A DNA stretch of 64,000 nucleotides from contig CAVYJW010000008.1 of NCBI GenBank assembly GCA_963768945.1, forward strand, positions 1-64,000, read 5' to 3'. This DNA is from RYN-230 sp963768945 (GTDB lineage Bacteria > Actinomycetota > Actinomycetes > Streptosporangiales > Streptosporangiaceae). Below, one piece after another: positions 1-8,064 of the stretch (its first letter is position 1; every line of letters begins with the position of its first letter). The notes under the pieces are model-generated. The model was given only the letters and a program-made list of their open reading frames with translations, did not search any database and was not told the origin of the DNA. A program made the position numbers and the translations under genes.

Positions 1-10
1 CCCTGCCTGG

Positions 11-691
11 CTACTGCGAGGGGGGTTCTGCGGCCCGCACCAGGCCGGTCTGGTAGGCGACGACGACGAGCTGGGCGCGGTCACGGGCACCGAGTTTCAT
101 CATGGCCCGGTTGATATGGGTCTTGGCGGTCAGCGGGGAAACGACGAGATGGTCGGCGATCTCGCCGTTAGACAGTCCCGTGGCGACCAGGGCGAGCACC
201 TCACGCTCGCGGGCGGTGAGGACCTCCAGCTGCCGGGGGCTGGTGCCGGGGCTTGTCTCGGGCGCGGTGAGGAACCGGGCGATGAGCCCCTTGGTCGCCT
301 TGGGCGACAGCAGGGCGTCGCCGACGGCGACCGTGCGGATCGCATCGAGCAGTTCCCCGGGCTCGACGCCCTTGCCCAGGAAACCGCTGGCACCGGCCCG
401 CAGTGCCTCGAAGACGTATTCGTCGAGCTCAAAGGTGGTCAAGATCAGCACCCGGACACCGGCCAGGTTCTCATCGCCGCAAATGAGCCGGGTCGCGGCC
501 AGCCCGTCAAGATCGGGCATCCGGACGTCCATCAGTACCACGTCGGCCCGTGCGTTACGGGCGAGCTCCACCGCCCGCCGCCCGTCGCTGGCTTCCCCGA
601 CCACCTCCAGATCGGGCGCGGAGTCGACCAGCGCCCGGAACCCGGCCCGGATGAGCGCCTGGTCATCGGCGATCAGCACCCGGATCGTCAC
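11..691 (-). CDS. NarL/LuxR-family response regulator
   Basis: Cytosolic DNA-binding regulator, output partner of the histidine kinase encoded just upstream in the same transcript. Receiver domain at about residues 1-120 with the acidic pair D9/D10, phosphoacceptor D55, T85/T86 and K107 all in place. A GerE-type helix-turn-helix follows at about 150-215, beginning LTAREREVLALVATG. At 226 aa it has the family length. Its ATG overlaps the stop of the kinase gene (ATGA), so translation is probably coupled. The regulated genes are not known; the nearest candidates are the redox genes upstream on the same strand. Confidence 0.93.
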   Translation of the reverse strand: MTIRVLIADDQALIRAGFRALVDSAPDLEVVGEASDGRRAVELARNARADVVLMDVRMPDLDGLAATRLICGDENLAGVRVLILTTFELDEYVFEALRAGASGFLGKGVEPGELLDAIRTVAVGDALLSPKATKGLIARFLTAPETSPGTSPRQLEVLTAREREVLALVATGLSNGEIADHLVVSPLTAKTHINRAMMKLGARDRAQLVVVAYQTGLVRAAEPPSQ

Positions 692-1902
692 CGCTGCGCC
701 GCCGGGTCCGTCTCGGGGGTCGGCAGGAGCGCGCGGACCCGGAAGCCGCCCTCAGGCGTAGGGCCAGCCTCCAGCCAGCCGCCGACCGACAGCACCCGTT
801 CCTGCATCCCCAGCAGGCCGTGACCAGCCCCGGCAGCGGCCGTCGGCGGCGGCACCCCGGGCGGCGGCCCGTTGCAGACCTCGACAGCCAGCTGCTGCGG
901 GTGGAACGCGAGCGTCACCTGGGCCCGGTCGCCCCCGTGCTTGTGAGCGTTGGTTAGCGACTCCTGAACCAGGCGGTAAGCGGTCAGGTCGACGGCGGCA
1001 GGCAGCGCACGGGGAAGACCCGAGGAAACCGAATCCACGCACAGCCCAGCTCCTGAGAAGGACCGCACCAGCGCGTCCAGGCGGGACAGGCTGGGCGTCG
1101 GCTCCGACGGTTTGCCCGGCCCACCCGGCTCGTCGCCGGACTGGCGCAACACGCCGAGCAGCGTCCCCAGCTCATCCAGCACCTCGCCCGCCGCTCGCCG
1201 GACGTGCCCGATGGCCCCCTCAGCGGCCGCCGGCTGGCTGTGCAGCATGTGCGCCGCGACCCCGGCCTGCACCTGGATCACCGCGATGTGGTGGGCGACC
1301 ACGTCGTGCAGTTCGCGGGCGATCCGCAGCCGCTCCTCGACGACCCGCCGCCCGGCCTCCTGCTCGCGAGCCTCCTCCGCACGCCGCGCCCGTTCCCGCA
1401 CGGCGGCCACGTAAGCGCGCCGGTTGCGCAGCGCAGCACCGGCCGCGACGGCCATGCCGGTCCAGGCCAGCACGCCCACATTCTCCGCGTCCCACCACGA
1501 GCCGGGGACCCACAGCCCGTCGGCGCAAAACAGCAGCAGCGCCGTGATCGCGCCCCCGGCCAGGCCGGCACTCCGGCCGCTGGTCAGCACAAAGGTGAAC
1601 ACGGCCAGCGACGAGGCCACCAGGAACGGGGTGCCGGCAGCGCCACTGCGCTCCAGCACCGTGTGCACCAGCGCGCCCGCTACGGTGACCCACAGCACCC
1701 ACAGCGGCCAGCGGCGCCGGAACGCCAGCGCCCCGCAGACGACAGCCCCGGCCACGACGTAGGCCGCCGGCAATGACGCGGTCCGCTGAGGAGCCCTGGC
1801 TGGCGTCGTCAGCATCAGCGCGTACAGCACCGCAGCGATGACAGCATCCACCACGTACGGGTGCTCCCGCACGGCCCGCCGCCATCGCATTGCAGCCCGC
1901 AC
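688..1902 (-). CDS. NarL-type sensor histidine kinase
   Basis: Membrane sensor kinase of the HisKA_3 class. The first ~160 residues are hydrophobic (about four to five membrane spans) with no large extracytoplasmic domain, so it probably senses something in or at the membrane. The dimerisation box RIARELHDVVAHH places the phospho-histidine at about H199. The C-terminal HATPase has an N-box (LVQESLTNAHKHG) and a GHGLLGMQERV glycine box. The GTG start at 1902 has AAGGAG only one base upstream; an ATG at 1890 is the alternative. It is co-transcribed with the response regulator at 11-691 through a 4-nt overlap. A 226-bp gap without a recognisable gene separates it from apbE. Confidence 0.92.
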   Translation of the reverse strand: MRAAMRWRRAVREHPYVVDAVIAAVLYALMLTTPARAPQRTASLPAAYVVAGAVVCGALAFRRRWPLWVLWVTVAGALVHTVLERSGAAGTPFLVASSLAVFTFVLTSGRSAGLAGGAITALLLFCADGLWVPGSWWDAENVGVLAWTGMAVAAGAALRNRRAYVAAVRERARRAEEAREQEAGRRVVEERLRIARELHDVVAHHIAVIQVQAGVAAHMLHSQPAAAEGAIGHVRRAAGEVLDELGTLLGVLRQSGDEPGGPGKPSEPTPSLSRLDALVRSFSGAGLCVDSVSSGLPRALPAAVDLTAYRLVQESLTNAHKHGGDRAQVTLAFHPQQLAVEVCNGPPPGVPPPTAAAGAGHGLLGMQERVLSVGGWLEAGPTPEGGFRVRALLPTPETDPAAQR

Positions 1903-2128
1903 ACTCCTTACCGTAGGTCACGGCGAACCTGCTGGCATCCTCCCCGCGACAGTAGGTCAGGCACTGCCGGGGCATCTGAAGGGTGCCTGGGATATCCGCG
2001 GGCTGTTGGCTGATGTCCGGGACAGTGGCTGGCCGACGAGTGTTCCTGGCTCAGCGAACAGCCCGCCGTTTGCCTCACGTCCAGCCGGTGCGCGCGGCGG
2101 CCCACCGCGATGCCGGAGCTGATCGGGC

Positions 2129-3085
2129 TCATGCGGCCACCTCCCGTGGCCAGCCGCCGACGGTGAGCACGTCCCCGCCGGCGGACACCAGCCGGGCCGC
2201 CAGCCCGCGTTCGGCCAGGAACTTCGGTGCGCGCTCGCCGCGGATGACCGAGGCAGTGCTGGCGGCATTGGCCTCCACTGCCGTGCCGCCGGTCACCGAA
2301 ACGGTTCGCCACACCGGCGCGGCCGGCAGCCCGCTGCGCGGGTCCAGGATGTGGTGGAACACGTCCCCGCCCCGCCGCCAGCGGCGCGCGGTGGTGCTGG
2401 AGGTGGCCAGCCCGCCGGCCCGGATCTTCACCATGGCCGACGGGCCCAGCGGCGGTGCGTCCGGATGCGTGGTGATGTCCTGCACCCGGATCCGCCAGCC
2501 CTGGGCCGGTGGCTGGCCGGCCACCGCGATGTCCCCGCCCAGGCTGACCAGCACGCCACAGCCCAGCTCCGCCGCCAGCGCGGCGGCCGCATGGTCGGCC
2601 AGCCAGGATTTCGCGGTCGCACCCAGGTCCAGCATCACCCCGTCCGGAACGGTGAGCAGCCCGCGGTCGGTGTCGAGCAGAACGTCGCGCCAGTCCGGCA
2701 GGCGGCGCACGACCAGGCGCACTCGCGGTCCTTCGGAGGCCACGAGTTCGAAGTCGCGGTCATAGCCGGCCGCTGCCATCGCGGCGCCCACCGTCGGGTC
2801 CACGTCACCCTCGGTGGCCTCCGCGGCCTGGAGCGCCACCGCGACCAGCTCGGCGAGCAGCGGGCTCACCCGCACCGGACGGCCGCCGGCGGCGCCCAGC
2901 CGGACCAGTTCGGAGTCCTCCCGGAACCGGCTGCACGCGACATCCAGCGCGGCCAGCTCGGCCTCCAGCAGAACCCGGCCGGGCGGCAACGCGGCCTCAT
3001 TGGTGACCACGAGCCGGATCGCCGTCCCGATCGCCCGCCAGTCAGCTGCCCACAGCGGTTGTTCCCGCACCCCGGCGCCGGCCAT
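2129..3085 (-). CDS. apbE: FAD:protein FMN transferase (ApbE family)
   Basis: ApbE proteins move FMN from FAD onto a Thr or Ser of extracytoplasmic redox proteins. Family features visible: a DVACSRFREDSEL segment near the N-terminus, VDPTVGAAMAAAGYDR, a Mg/FAD region with LDLGATAKSWLAD and SLGGDIAVAG, then GGLATSSTTAR, HHILDPRSG and the C-terminal TVSVTGGTAVEANAASTA. Length is about 318 aa, normal for ApbE. No clear lipobox or signal peptide is seen. The ATG at 3085 (TGATG with the stop of the preceding gene) fits the spacing to a G-rich Shine-Dalgarno better than the GTG at 3088. The usual FMN_bind acceptor protein is absent from this window; the gene directly upstream encodes a serine-rich anchored protein instead. 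Confidence 0.9.
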   Translation of the reverse strand: MAGAGVREQPLWAADWRAIGTAIRLVVTNEAALPPGRVLLEAELAALDVACSRFREDSELVRLGAAGGRPVRVSPLLAELVAVALQAAEATEGDVDPTVGAAMAAAGYDRDFELVASEGPRVRLVVRRLPDWRDVLLDTDRGLLTVPDGVMLDLGATAKSWLADHAAAALAAELGCGVLVSLGGDIAVAGQPPAQGWRIRVQDITTHPDAPPLGPSAMVKIRAGGLATSSTTARRWRRGGDVFHHILDPRSGLPAAPVWRTVSVTGGTAVEANAASTASVIRGERAPKFLAERGLAARLVSAGGDVLTVGGWPREVAA

Positions 3086-3411
3086 CACGACCCCCCCGAG
3101 GTCGCCGCCGCCGAACCCGACGAAGAGGAAGAGGAGGAAGAGGAGGAGGGAGAGGGAGAAGAGGAGGAGGAAGGAGAGGGAGAGGAAGAGGAAGACGAGC
3201 TACTCGACGAGCCACTCGATTTCGCTTTTGTCCCGGAGGTGCGCGTGCTCGACGCCGCGGTGCTGTGATGCGTCGATCCCGGCAACGCGGCCGCGACCCC
3301 CGCCGCGCCTAGCACACTCGCCGCCCCGACGGCCGCGCTAACGGCGGCGAGCCTGGACATGCCCTGGCGTCTGGCCAGCTGAGCCTGGGCAGATGAACGC
3401 CTGGTCGTCAT
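3085..3411 (-). CDS. Serine-rich anchored/secreted small protein upstream of apbE
   Basis: A 108-aa protein. A basic N-terminus (MTTRRSSAQAQLARRQ) leads into one hydrophobic segment (about residues 20-44, ending VAAALPG), a signal peptide or membrane anchor. The rest is almost pure Ser/Pro with runs of eight or more serines, and ends AAATSGGS. It resembles the anchor and linker of an actinobacterial FMN-binding lipoprotein-like protein without its folded domain. It overlaps apbE, so the two are translationally coupled. It could be a truncated FMN_bind protein, or a short flavin carrier whose C-terminal Ala-Thr-Ser mimics part of the ApbE acceptor motif. Neither is shown. Confidence 0.75.
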   Translation of the reverse strand: MTTRRSSAQAQLARRQGMSRLAAVSAAVGAASVLGAAGVAAALPGSTHHSTAASSTRTSGTKAKSSGSSSSSSSSSSPSPSSSSSPSPSSSSSSSSSSGSAAATSGGS

Positions 3412-4263
3412 GACGGCACTCCAGTTGATCGTCAGCGAAGTCCTACGTCACCCAGCTTGGCCGCGCTGGATCAGATGTCCCTCCGCCCCGGCTCAGCGGC
3501 TCCTCTGAACCGGCCAGCAGCCAGGTGGCCGAGCCTGACCCGACGGCAGACCACAAGCACCAATCCCGCCCGGCGCTACCCTGGGCAGCCGCCGCCCGCG
3601 GTGCCGGCGGGACATGCCCGCTGGTGCGGGGTGGTGTCGTCACGGGTGCACAGCACCCATCACGCGGACCGGCCGGGTGGTGGCTGCCGCCGGGCTGCCC
3701 TGGGCAGCACCCAGTCGGCCCGCGTTCCTCAAAGTCGGTGAGGGCAATGCCTCGGCTGGCACCCAGATCTGGCCGCGATGCTGCCTGGAGAAAGGAGCGA
3801 GCAAATGGCATCCATGAAACGGCCGGGTCCGGCGCCTCTTCACCGCAATCCTGGCGGCATGGTGCGGTGCGACCGGCGTGGCTCTGGCCGCCACGTCCGG
3901 GGCGTCACGTGCCGCGTCCACGTCGACGGCGACAACGCGTCGTCACCGTCGGCATCGCCTTCCGCGTCACCGTCGCATGTTGTACGCGGGGGAAATCAGG
4001 GGCTCTGGCGCGAATTTAATGATCATCCGGCGCGGCGGTCGGCGCCGGGTCCACCAGGGCGCTCGGCCGCCCGGGTAACGGCGCTACTCCGCCGCATGCC
4101 CGGCATCTTCCTGCTCATCGGCCGCCCGTCGGCCTGCCAGCGCGGGGAACGTTCCAGTCCGGCGCGGCCAGTGAGTGACCACGGGACAGGCTGGGGCTTG
4201 CAGGATGCTTTGCTGACCCGGGCCTGCCCACCCCGGTTCCGGGGGCCTGATCACCCTCCAGAA
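3412..4263. other. 852-bp region without an intact gene
   Basis: Lies between the serine-rich protein gene and the 3' end of the OmpR-type kinase. Long open frames on both strands here have no recognisable domain and continue antisense through the kinase gene, so I treat them as shadows. The only gene-like trace is a decayed secreted-protein reading frame at 3806-3975, listed separately. Confidence 0.6.
3806..3975 (+). pseudogene. Remnant of a small secreted protein gene
   Basis: A good ribosome binding site (AGAAAGGAG, about 3789-3797) precedes an ATG at 3806. The first frame gives a short basic start. A second frame then reads RLFTAILAAWCGATG followed by VALAATSGASRA, a typical signal peptide. 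The first frame returns with an Ala-Ser-Pro repeat linker. Two compensating indels would restore one signal-peptide-plus-linker protein. No folded domain follows. The architecture is that of the extracytoplasmic FMN carrier usually found with apbE, but this identity is only a guess. Confidence 0.35.
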
Positions 4264-5754
4264 TTACCCCGCTCTGGAGTTCCTGGCCCGGCTGACAGCC
4301 GCCCCCGACCGTCCGGATGGCCGGCCTGGCAGATCGACGGTGAAGGTTGTCCGGCCTGGCTGGCTGGACAGGGTGACGCGGCCGTGGTGTGCGGTGACGA
4401 TACCGTGGACAATGGCCAGTCCGAGGCCGGTGTTTCCGCCGGCGTGGGTGCGGGCGGTGTCGCCCCGGGTGAATCGTTCGAAGATCGTGGGCTGCAGCTG
4501 GGCGGAGATGCCCGGTCCGTCGTCGGTAACGGTCATGGTGACCAGGCCGTCCTGGCCGCTTTTCAGCTTGACGGTCACCGTGCTGCCGGGCGGGGTGTGG
4601 GTACGCGCGTTGGCAAGCAGGTTGGCGAGCACCTGGTACAGCCGGTCCTCGTCACCCCGGAGGGTGACCGGCTGGCCGGGCAGGTCGAGGTTCCACTGGT
4701 GGGCGGGACCGGCTACCCGCGCGTCGTTGGTGGCCTCGAGCGCCAGCCGGGTGAGGTCGACCGGCTCGTCGGCGAGTGCACGGCCGGCGTCGAGCCGGGC
4801 GAGCAGCAGCAGGTCATCGACCAGCCGGCCCATCCGCTGCGCCGCGGCCTGCACGCGGCGCAGCGCGTTGCCAGAGTTCTCCGGGGCGCGCAGGCCGAGT
4901 TCGGCGTACCCGCGGACGCTGGCGATCGGGGTGCGCAGCTCGTGGCTTGCGTCGGCGATGAACTGGCGCAGCTGATCTTCGCTGGCCTGCCGGCGGTCGA
5001 GCGCGTTTTCGACGTGGCCAAGCATCCGATTGAACGCCGAGCCGAACTGGCCGACTTCGGTCCTGGGGTCAGCGTCGGGCACCCGGTGGGACAGGTCCAC
5101 GTCTCCGCTGGCCAGCGGAAGCCGGGTGACCTCGTTGGCCGTGGTGGTGACCTTGCGCAGCGGGCGCAAGGACAGGCGGACGACGCCGACGACGGCCAGC
5201 CCGGTCACCAGCAGCGCGCCACCGAAGACCTCCATCTCGATGCGTTCCAGGCGGGTGATCGTGGAGTTCAGCTCGGCCAGGGGCAGCCCGGTTATGTGCA
5301 CGTCGGCATCATGGCCGGGGATGGCAATGAGCCGGTACTCGCCGAGGCCGGGCAGCGTGCGCGTATAGGGCTGGCGGTTTACGGGCAGGCGCAGCAGGAT
5401 CCGCCTGGCAGCGGAGGACAGCGGGACCTTCTTCGCTCCGGACCGCGTTTCCTCGTCGGTGCCGAGCAGCCGTCCGCCGGAGATCCAGGCGCCCAGCGCG
5501 CCAGCGGCGCCGACAGGGCCACGGCTGCCGAAGCCGTCTGGGCCACTGCGGCCGCGTGCCTGCGACTCGATGAAGAATGCCAGCTGCTGATTCTGGGGTA
5601 GCTGGGAGTCGAGCTGGCCGAGCAGGAAGCTATTCAGCGCGAAGACGGTGGCTGTCCCCACCGCCACGCAGCTGGCCAGGAAGAGCAGCAGGACGCCGAG
5701 GACCAGCCGGGCGCGCAGCGTCCGGCCGGCCCACCATCGCCGCCACCTGGTCAC
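4264..5754 (-). CDS. OmpR-class sensor histidine kinase
   Basis: A 496-aa membrane kinase. TM1 lies at about residues 17-42, an extracytoplasmic sensor loop of about 130 residues follows, TM2 is at about 178-196, and a HAMP segment (LRPLRKVTTTANEV) comes next. The HisKA box FIADASHELRTPIASVRGY has the phospho-histidine at H271. The HATPase has an N-box (NLLANARTHTPPG), DDGPGIS and a G-box with NTGLGLAIVHGI. It resembles the BaeS/TcrY/CutS group. The gene overlaps the stop of its response regulator by 4 nt. Its position between the NuoF/ferredoxin genes and apbE suggests that it senses a redox or metal cue for this locus; that is inference. Confidence 0.92.
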   Translation of the reverse strand: MTRWRRWWAGRTLRARLVLGVLLLFLASCVAVGTATVFALNSFLLGQLDSQLPQNQQLAFFIESQARGRSGPDGFGSRGPVGAAGALGAWISGGRLLGTDEETRSGAKKVPLSSAARRILLRLPVNRQPYTRTLPGLGEYRLIAIPGHDADVHITGLPLAELNSTITRLERIEMEVFGGALLVTGLAVVGVVRLSLRPLRKVTTTANEVTRLPLASGDVDLSHRVPDADPRTEVGQFGSAFNRMLGHVENALDRRQASEDQLRQFIADASHELRTPIASVRGYAELGLRAPENSGNALRRVQAAAQRMGRLVDDLLLLARLDAGRALADEPVDLTRLALEATNDARVAGPAHQWNLDLPGQPVTLRGDEDRLYQVLANLLANARTHTPPGSTVTVKLKSGQDGLVTMTVTDDGPGISAQLQPTIFERFTRGDTARTHAGGNTGLGLAIVHGIVTAHHGRVTLSSQPGRTTFTVDLPGRPSGRSGAAVSRARNSRAG

Positions 5755-6509
5755 CGGGTCGCCGACTTGAGCACGTAGCCGACGCCGCGGACGGTGTGGA
5801 TCAGCGGCTCGCCGCCGGCGTCGATCTTCTTGCGCAGGTAGCTGATGTACAGCTCGACGACGTGGGCCTGGCCGCCGAAGTCGTAGTTCCAGACGCGGTC
5901 CAGGATCTGGGCTTTGGACAGCACCCGGCGCGGGTTGCGCATCAGGAAGCGCAGCAGCTCGAACTCGGTGGCCGTCAGCTCGATAAGCGTGCCGGCCCGG
6001 CGCACCTTCCGGGCATCCTCGTCCATCGTCAGGTCGCCCACGGCCAGCTCAGCGTCGCCGCGCCCACGGGCGATCTCGGCCCGGCGCAGCAGCCCGCGCA
6101 GCCGGGCAAGCACCTCCTGCAGGCTGAAGGGCTTGGTGACGTAGTCGTCGCCGCCGGCCGTGATGCCGGCGATCCGGTCCTCAACCGAGTCACGAGCGGT
6201 GAGGAACAGCACGCACATGCGGGGCAGCTCAGTGCGCAGCCGGCGCAGCACCTCCAGGCCGCCGAGGTCGGGGAGCACGACATCCAGCACCACAGCATCC
6301 GGCCGGAACTCGCGTCCGGTGCGCACAGCGCTCAGCCCGTCGCCGGCGGTCCGGACCTCCCAGCCCTCATAGCGCAGCACGCTGGCCATCAGCTCGGCCA
6401 GGCAGGGCTCGTCATCGACGACCATGACCCGGACGGCCGAGCCGTCGGGACGCCGGTCTGTCCGGTCGGCCCGGGCGGCGCAGGTAGCGGGTTTCGCTGC
6501 GTCGCTCAT
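5751..6509 (-). CDS. OmpR/PhoB-family response regulator
   Basis: Winged-helix transcription factor of 252 aa. After about 25 extra N-terminal residues the receiver begins at VRVMVVDDEP. Acidic residues D32/D33, phosphoacceptor D76, T104 and K126 are conserved. The C-terminal trans_reg_C domain contains ELTATEFELLRFLMRNP and ends YISYLRKKIDAGG, HTVRGVGYVLK. It is translationally coupled on both sides: ATGA overlap with the ferredoxin gene upstream and with the kinase gene downstream. One mRNA therefore probably encodes the redox proteins and their own regulators. Confidence 0.94.
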   Translation of the reverse strand: MSDAAKPATCAARADRTDRRPDGSAVRVMVVDDEPCLAELMASVLRYEGWEVRTAGDGLSAVRTGREFRPDAVVLDVVLPDLGGLEVLRRLRTELPRMCVLFLTARDSVEDRIAGITAGGDDYVTKPFSLQEVLARLRGLLRRAEIARGRGDAELAVGDLTMDEDARKVRRAGTLIELTATEFELLRFLMRNPRRVLSKAQILDRVWNYDFGGQAHVVELYISYLRKKIDAGGEPLIHTVRGVGYVLKSATR

Positions 6510-6778
6510 GTGTTCTGCCTGCCCCGCCGGTCTGTGTGACCGCTAGGAGCGCGCGCTGCGGCTGCTTTGAGGCTGACCCGGGAGTCGGTGAGCATGAGGG
6601 CGAGGGCGGGGCAGTCGGTGACCGCCCGGCGGGCGGCCTTGCGCAGGCTCGCGGGGACCGGCTCGGCGGAGATGACCGGGTAACCCCATTCGTCGAGGAT
6701 GACGCGTTCGGGGAGCAGTTCGGCGCACAGCCCGTGGCCTGTGCAGGCGGTGGGGTTGACGCGCAGCTGCTCGCTCAT
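6506..6778 (-). CDS. Small ferredoxin (P450-type Fe-S protein)
   Basis: A 90-aa cytosolic electron carrier. Near the N-terminus is NPTACTGHGLCAELLPE and later TDCPALAL: three cysteines plus the histidine of the C-x2-H-x2-C...CP pattern, as in single-cluster [3Fe-4S]-type (or His-ligated [4Fe-4S]) actinobacterial ferredoxins. I chose the ATG at 6778, 2 nt after the stop of the NuoF-like gene, because upstream codons add only Arg/Pro-rich sequence without family features. The C-terminal ~30 residues are basic and unrelated to the fold. The likely partner is the NuoF-like flavoprotein encoded immediately upstream. Confidence 0.88.
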   Translation of the reverse strand: MSEQLRVNPTACTGHGLCAELLPERVILDEWGYPVISAEPVPASLRKAARRAVTDCPALALMLTDSRVSLKAAAARAPSGHTDRRGRQNT

Positions 6779-6780
6779 GG

Positions 6781-8064
6781 TCAGATCCAGTCTGCTTGGC
6801 TGGCGGGGACTCCGGCGGGGACGGGCAAGAACGGCCGGTGGCTCGTGGCTGAACACTCGCCGCGGGCGTGCGCGGTGAGCTCGGTGCCGAAGATGGCCAG
6901 GGTGCTACGCAGGAAGCGGACACTGCCATCGGGGTGGTGGCAGGCGCCGCGGCGTTCGACCAGCCCGGCCCAGCGCTCCAGGTCGGCGCGGAGCCGGGGC
7001 CGCGGCCGGGGGCGGGCGAGCTCGGCCAGCCCGGCGGCGATACGGGGCAGGCCGTTGAGGCAGGGACCGCATTGCCCGGCCGACTCAGCGGCCAGGTAGC
7101 GCACGACGCGGACCGCCTCGGCCACGCCGCACCGGCCGTGGGGCAGCGCGACGATCAACCCGGCGCCAACCGCCGCGCCGGCTGGGCGCAGCCCGGCGTT
7201 GGCCAGCGGCAGCGTGGCGGCGCGCACGCTGGTGAGCCAGGTTCCGTGATAGCCGCCGACCAGGACGGCCTGGGCGGGCAGCTCGCTCAGCCGCAGCAAC
7301 TCACCCAGGGGAACGCCGATGGCGGTTTCGACGACCTCGACGGTGCCGTCGGCCCGCCAGCAGGTGGCCAGCATGGTGCCGGGCTCGGCCGGTGTGCCGG
7401 CGGCGCGGAACCAGCTGGCGCCGTAACGCGCGATCTGGGCCAGGTGGGCGAGCGTCTCGACGTTCTGCACCAGCGTGGGCGCGCCGCCTACTCCACGCTG
7501 GAACACCGGCGGGATCTTGAACCGGGGTAGCGCGGGGCCCCCGTTGATCCGGCTGACCACAGCGGACTCCTCCCCGGCCAGGAACCGCGGCGGCGCGGTC
7601 ACCAGCTGTACGCGGGCCCGGTCCAGCCCGGCGGCGGCGCGCGCGGCCAGCGCGCTGCCCAGCTGCTCAGGCAACCCAGGATGCGCGTGGACGTAGAGAT
7701 AGGCCCTGGTTGTACCCACCGCCTCGGCGGCCAGCTGCAGCCCGTCGAGCACCAGATGGGGAGCGGTCCACAGCAGCTGCTTGTCCTTCCGGCTGGCCGG
7801 CTCGCTTTCCGCGCCGTTGCCGATCACCACCGCCCGGCGGCCGGCCTCCGCGACCGCCGTGAGCTTGCGCGCGGCGGGGAACCCAGCGCCGCCGCGGCCG
7901 GTGAGCCCGGCCACGGCGGCCACCCCGATGAGCTCCCGCCCACCGTAGGGCGGCGTCCCGTAGGCAGCCAGGTGGGCGTCCAGGTCCATGGCCTCCAGCA
8001 GCCGGGGCAGCCCCCCCGGGCGGGGGTGGCGGTCTGGTCGCGGCAAGGCGTGGGGGGCGGTCAT
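6781..8064 (-). CDS. NuoF-like (SLBB, FMN/NADH-binding) oxidoreductase subunit
   Basis: A 427-aa protein of the 51-kDa NADH dehydrogenase family. The FMN/NADH site is visible as GLTGRGGAGFPAARK (about 55-66) and NGAESEPASRKDK (about 83-95), and the GEES segment at about 164 is also conserved. An SLBB-like region follows. The Fe-S domain reads ESAGQCGPCLNG, with C332 and C335, and a last cysteine C375. Aligned with the NuoF motif E-S-C-x2-C-x2-C, the first cysteine is Ala (A329), so one usual [4Fe-4S] ligand is missing. It probably moves electrons from a pyridine nucleotide to the ferredoxin or to the membrane cytochrome. It overlaps the cytochrome gene by 4 nt. Confidence 0.9.
   Translation of the reverse strand: MTAPHALPRPDRHPRPGGLPRLLEAMDLDAHLAAYGTPPYGGRELIGVAAVAGLTGRGGAGFPAARKLTAVAEAGRRAVVIGNGAESEPASRKDKQLLWTAPHLVLDGLQLAAEAVGTTRAYLYVHAHPGLPEQLGSALAARAAAGLDRARVQLVTAPPRFLAGEESAVVSRINGGPALPRFKIPPVFQRGVGGAPTLVQNVETLAHLAQIARYGASWFRAAGTPAEPGTMLATCWRADGTVEVVETAIGVPLGELLRLSELPAQAVLVGGYHGTWLTSVRAATLPLANAGLRPAGAAVGAGLIVALPHGRCGVAEAVRVVRYLAAESAGQCGPCLNGLPRIAAGLAELARPRPRPRLRADLERWAGLVERRGACHHPDGSVRFLRSTLAIFGTELTAHARGECSATSHRPFLPVPAGVPASQADWI

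Noticed and set aside
3778..5601. 607-codon open frame on the plus strand
   Set aside because: Mostly antisense to the OmpR-type kinase; only its first ~55 codons resemble a (decayed) gene and these are listed separately.
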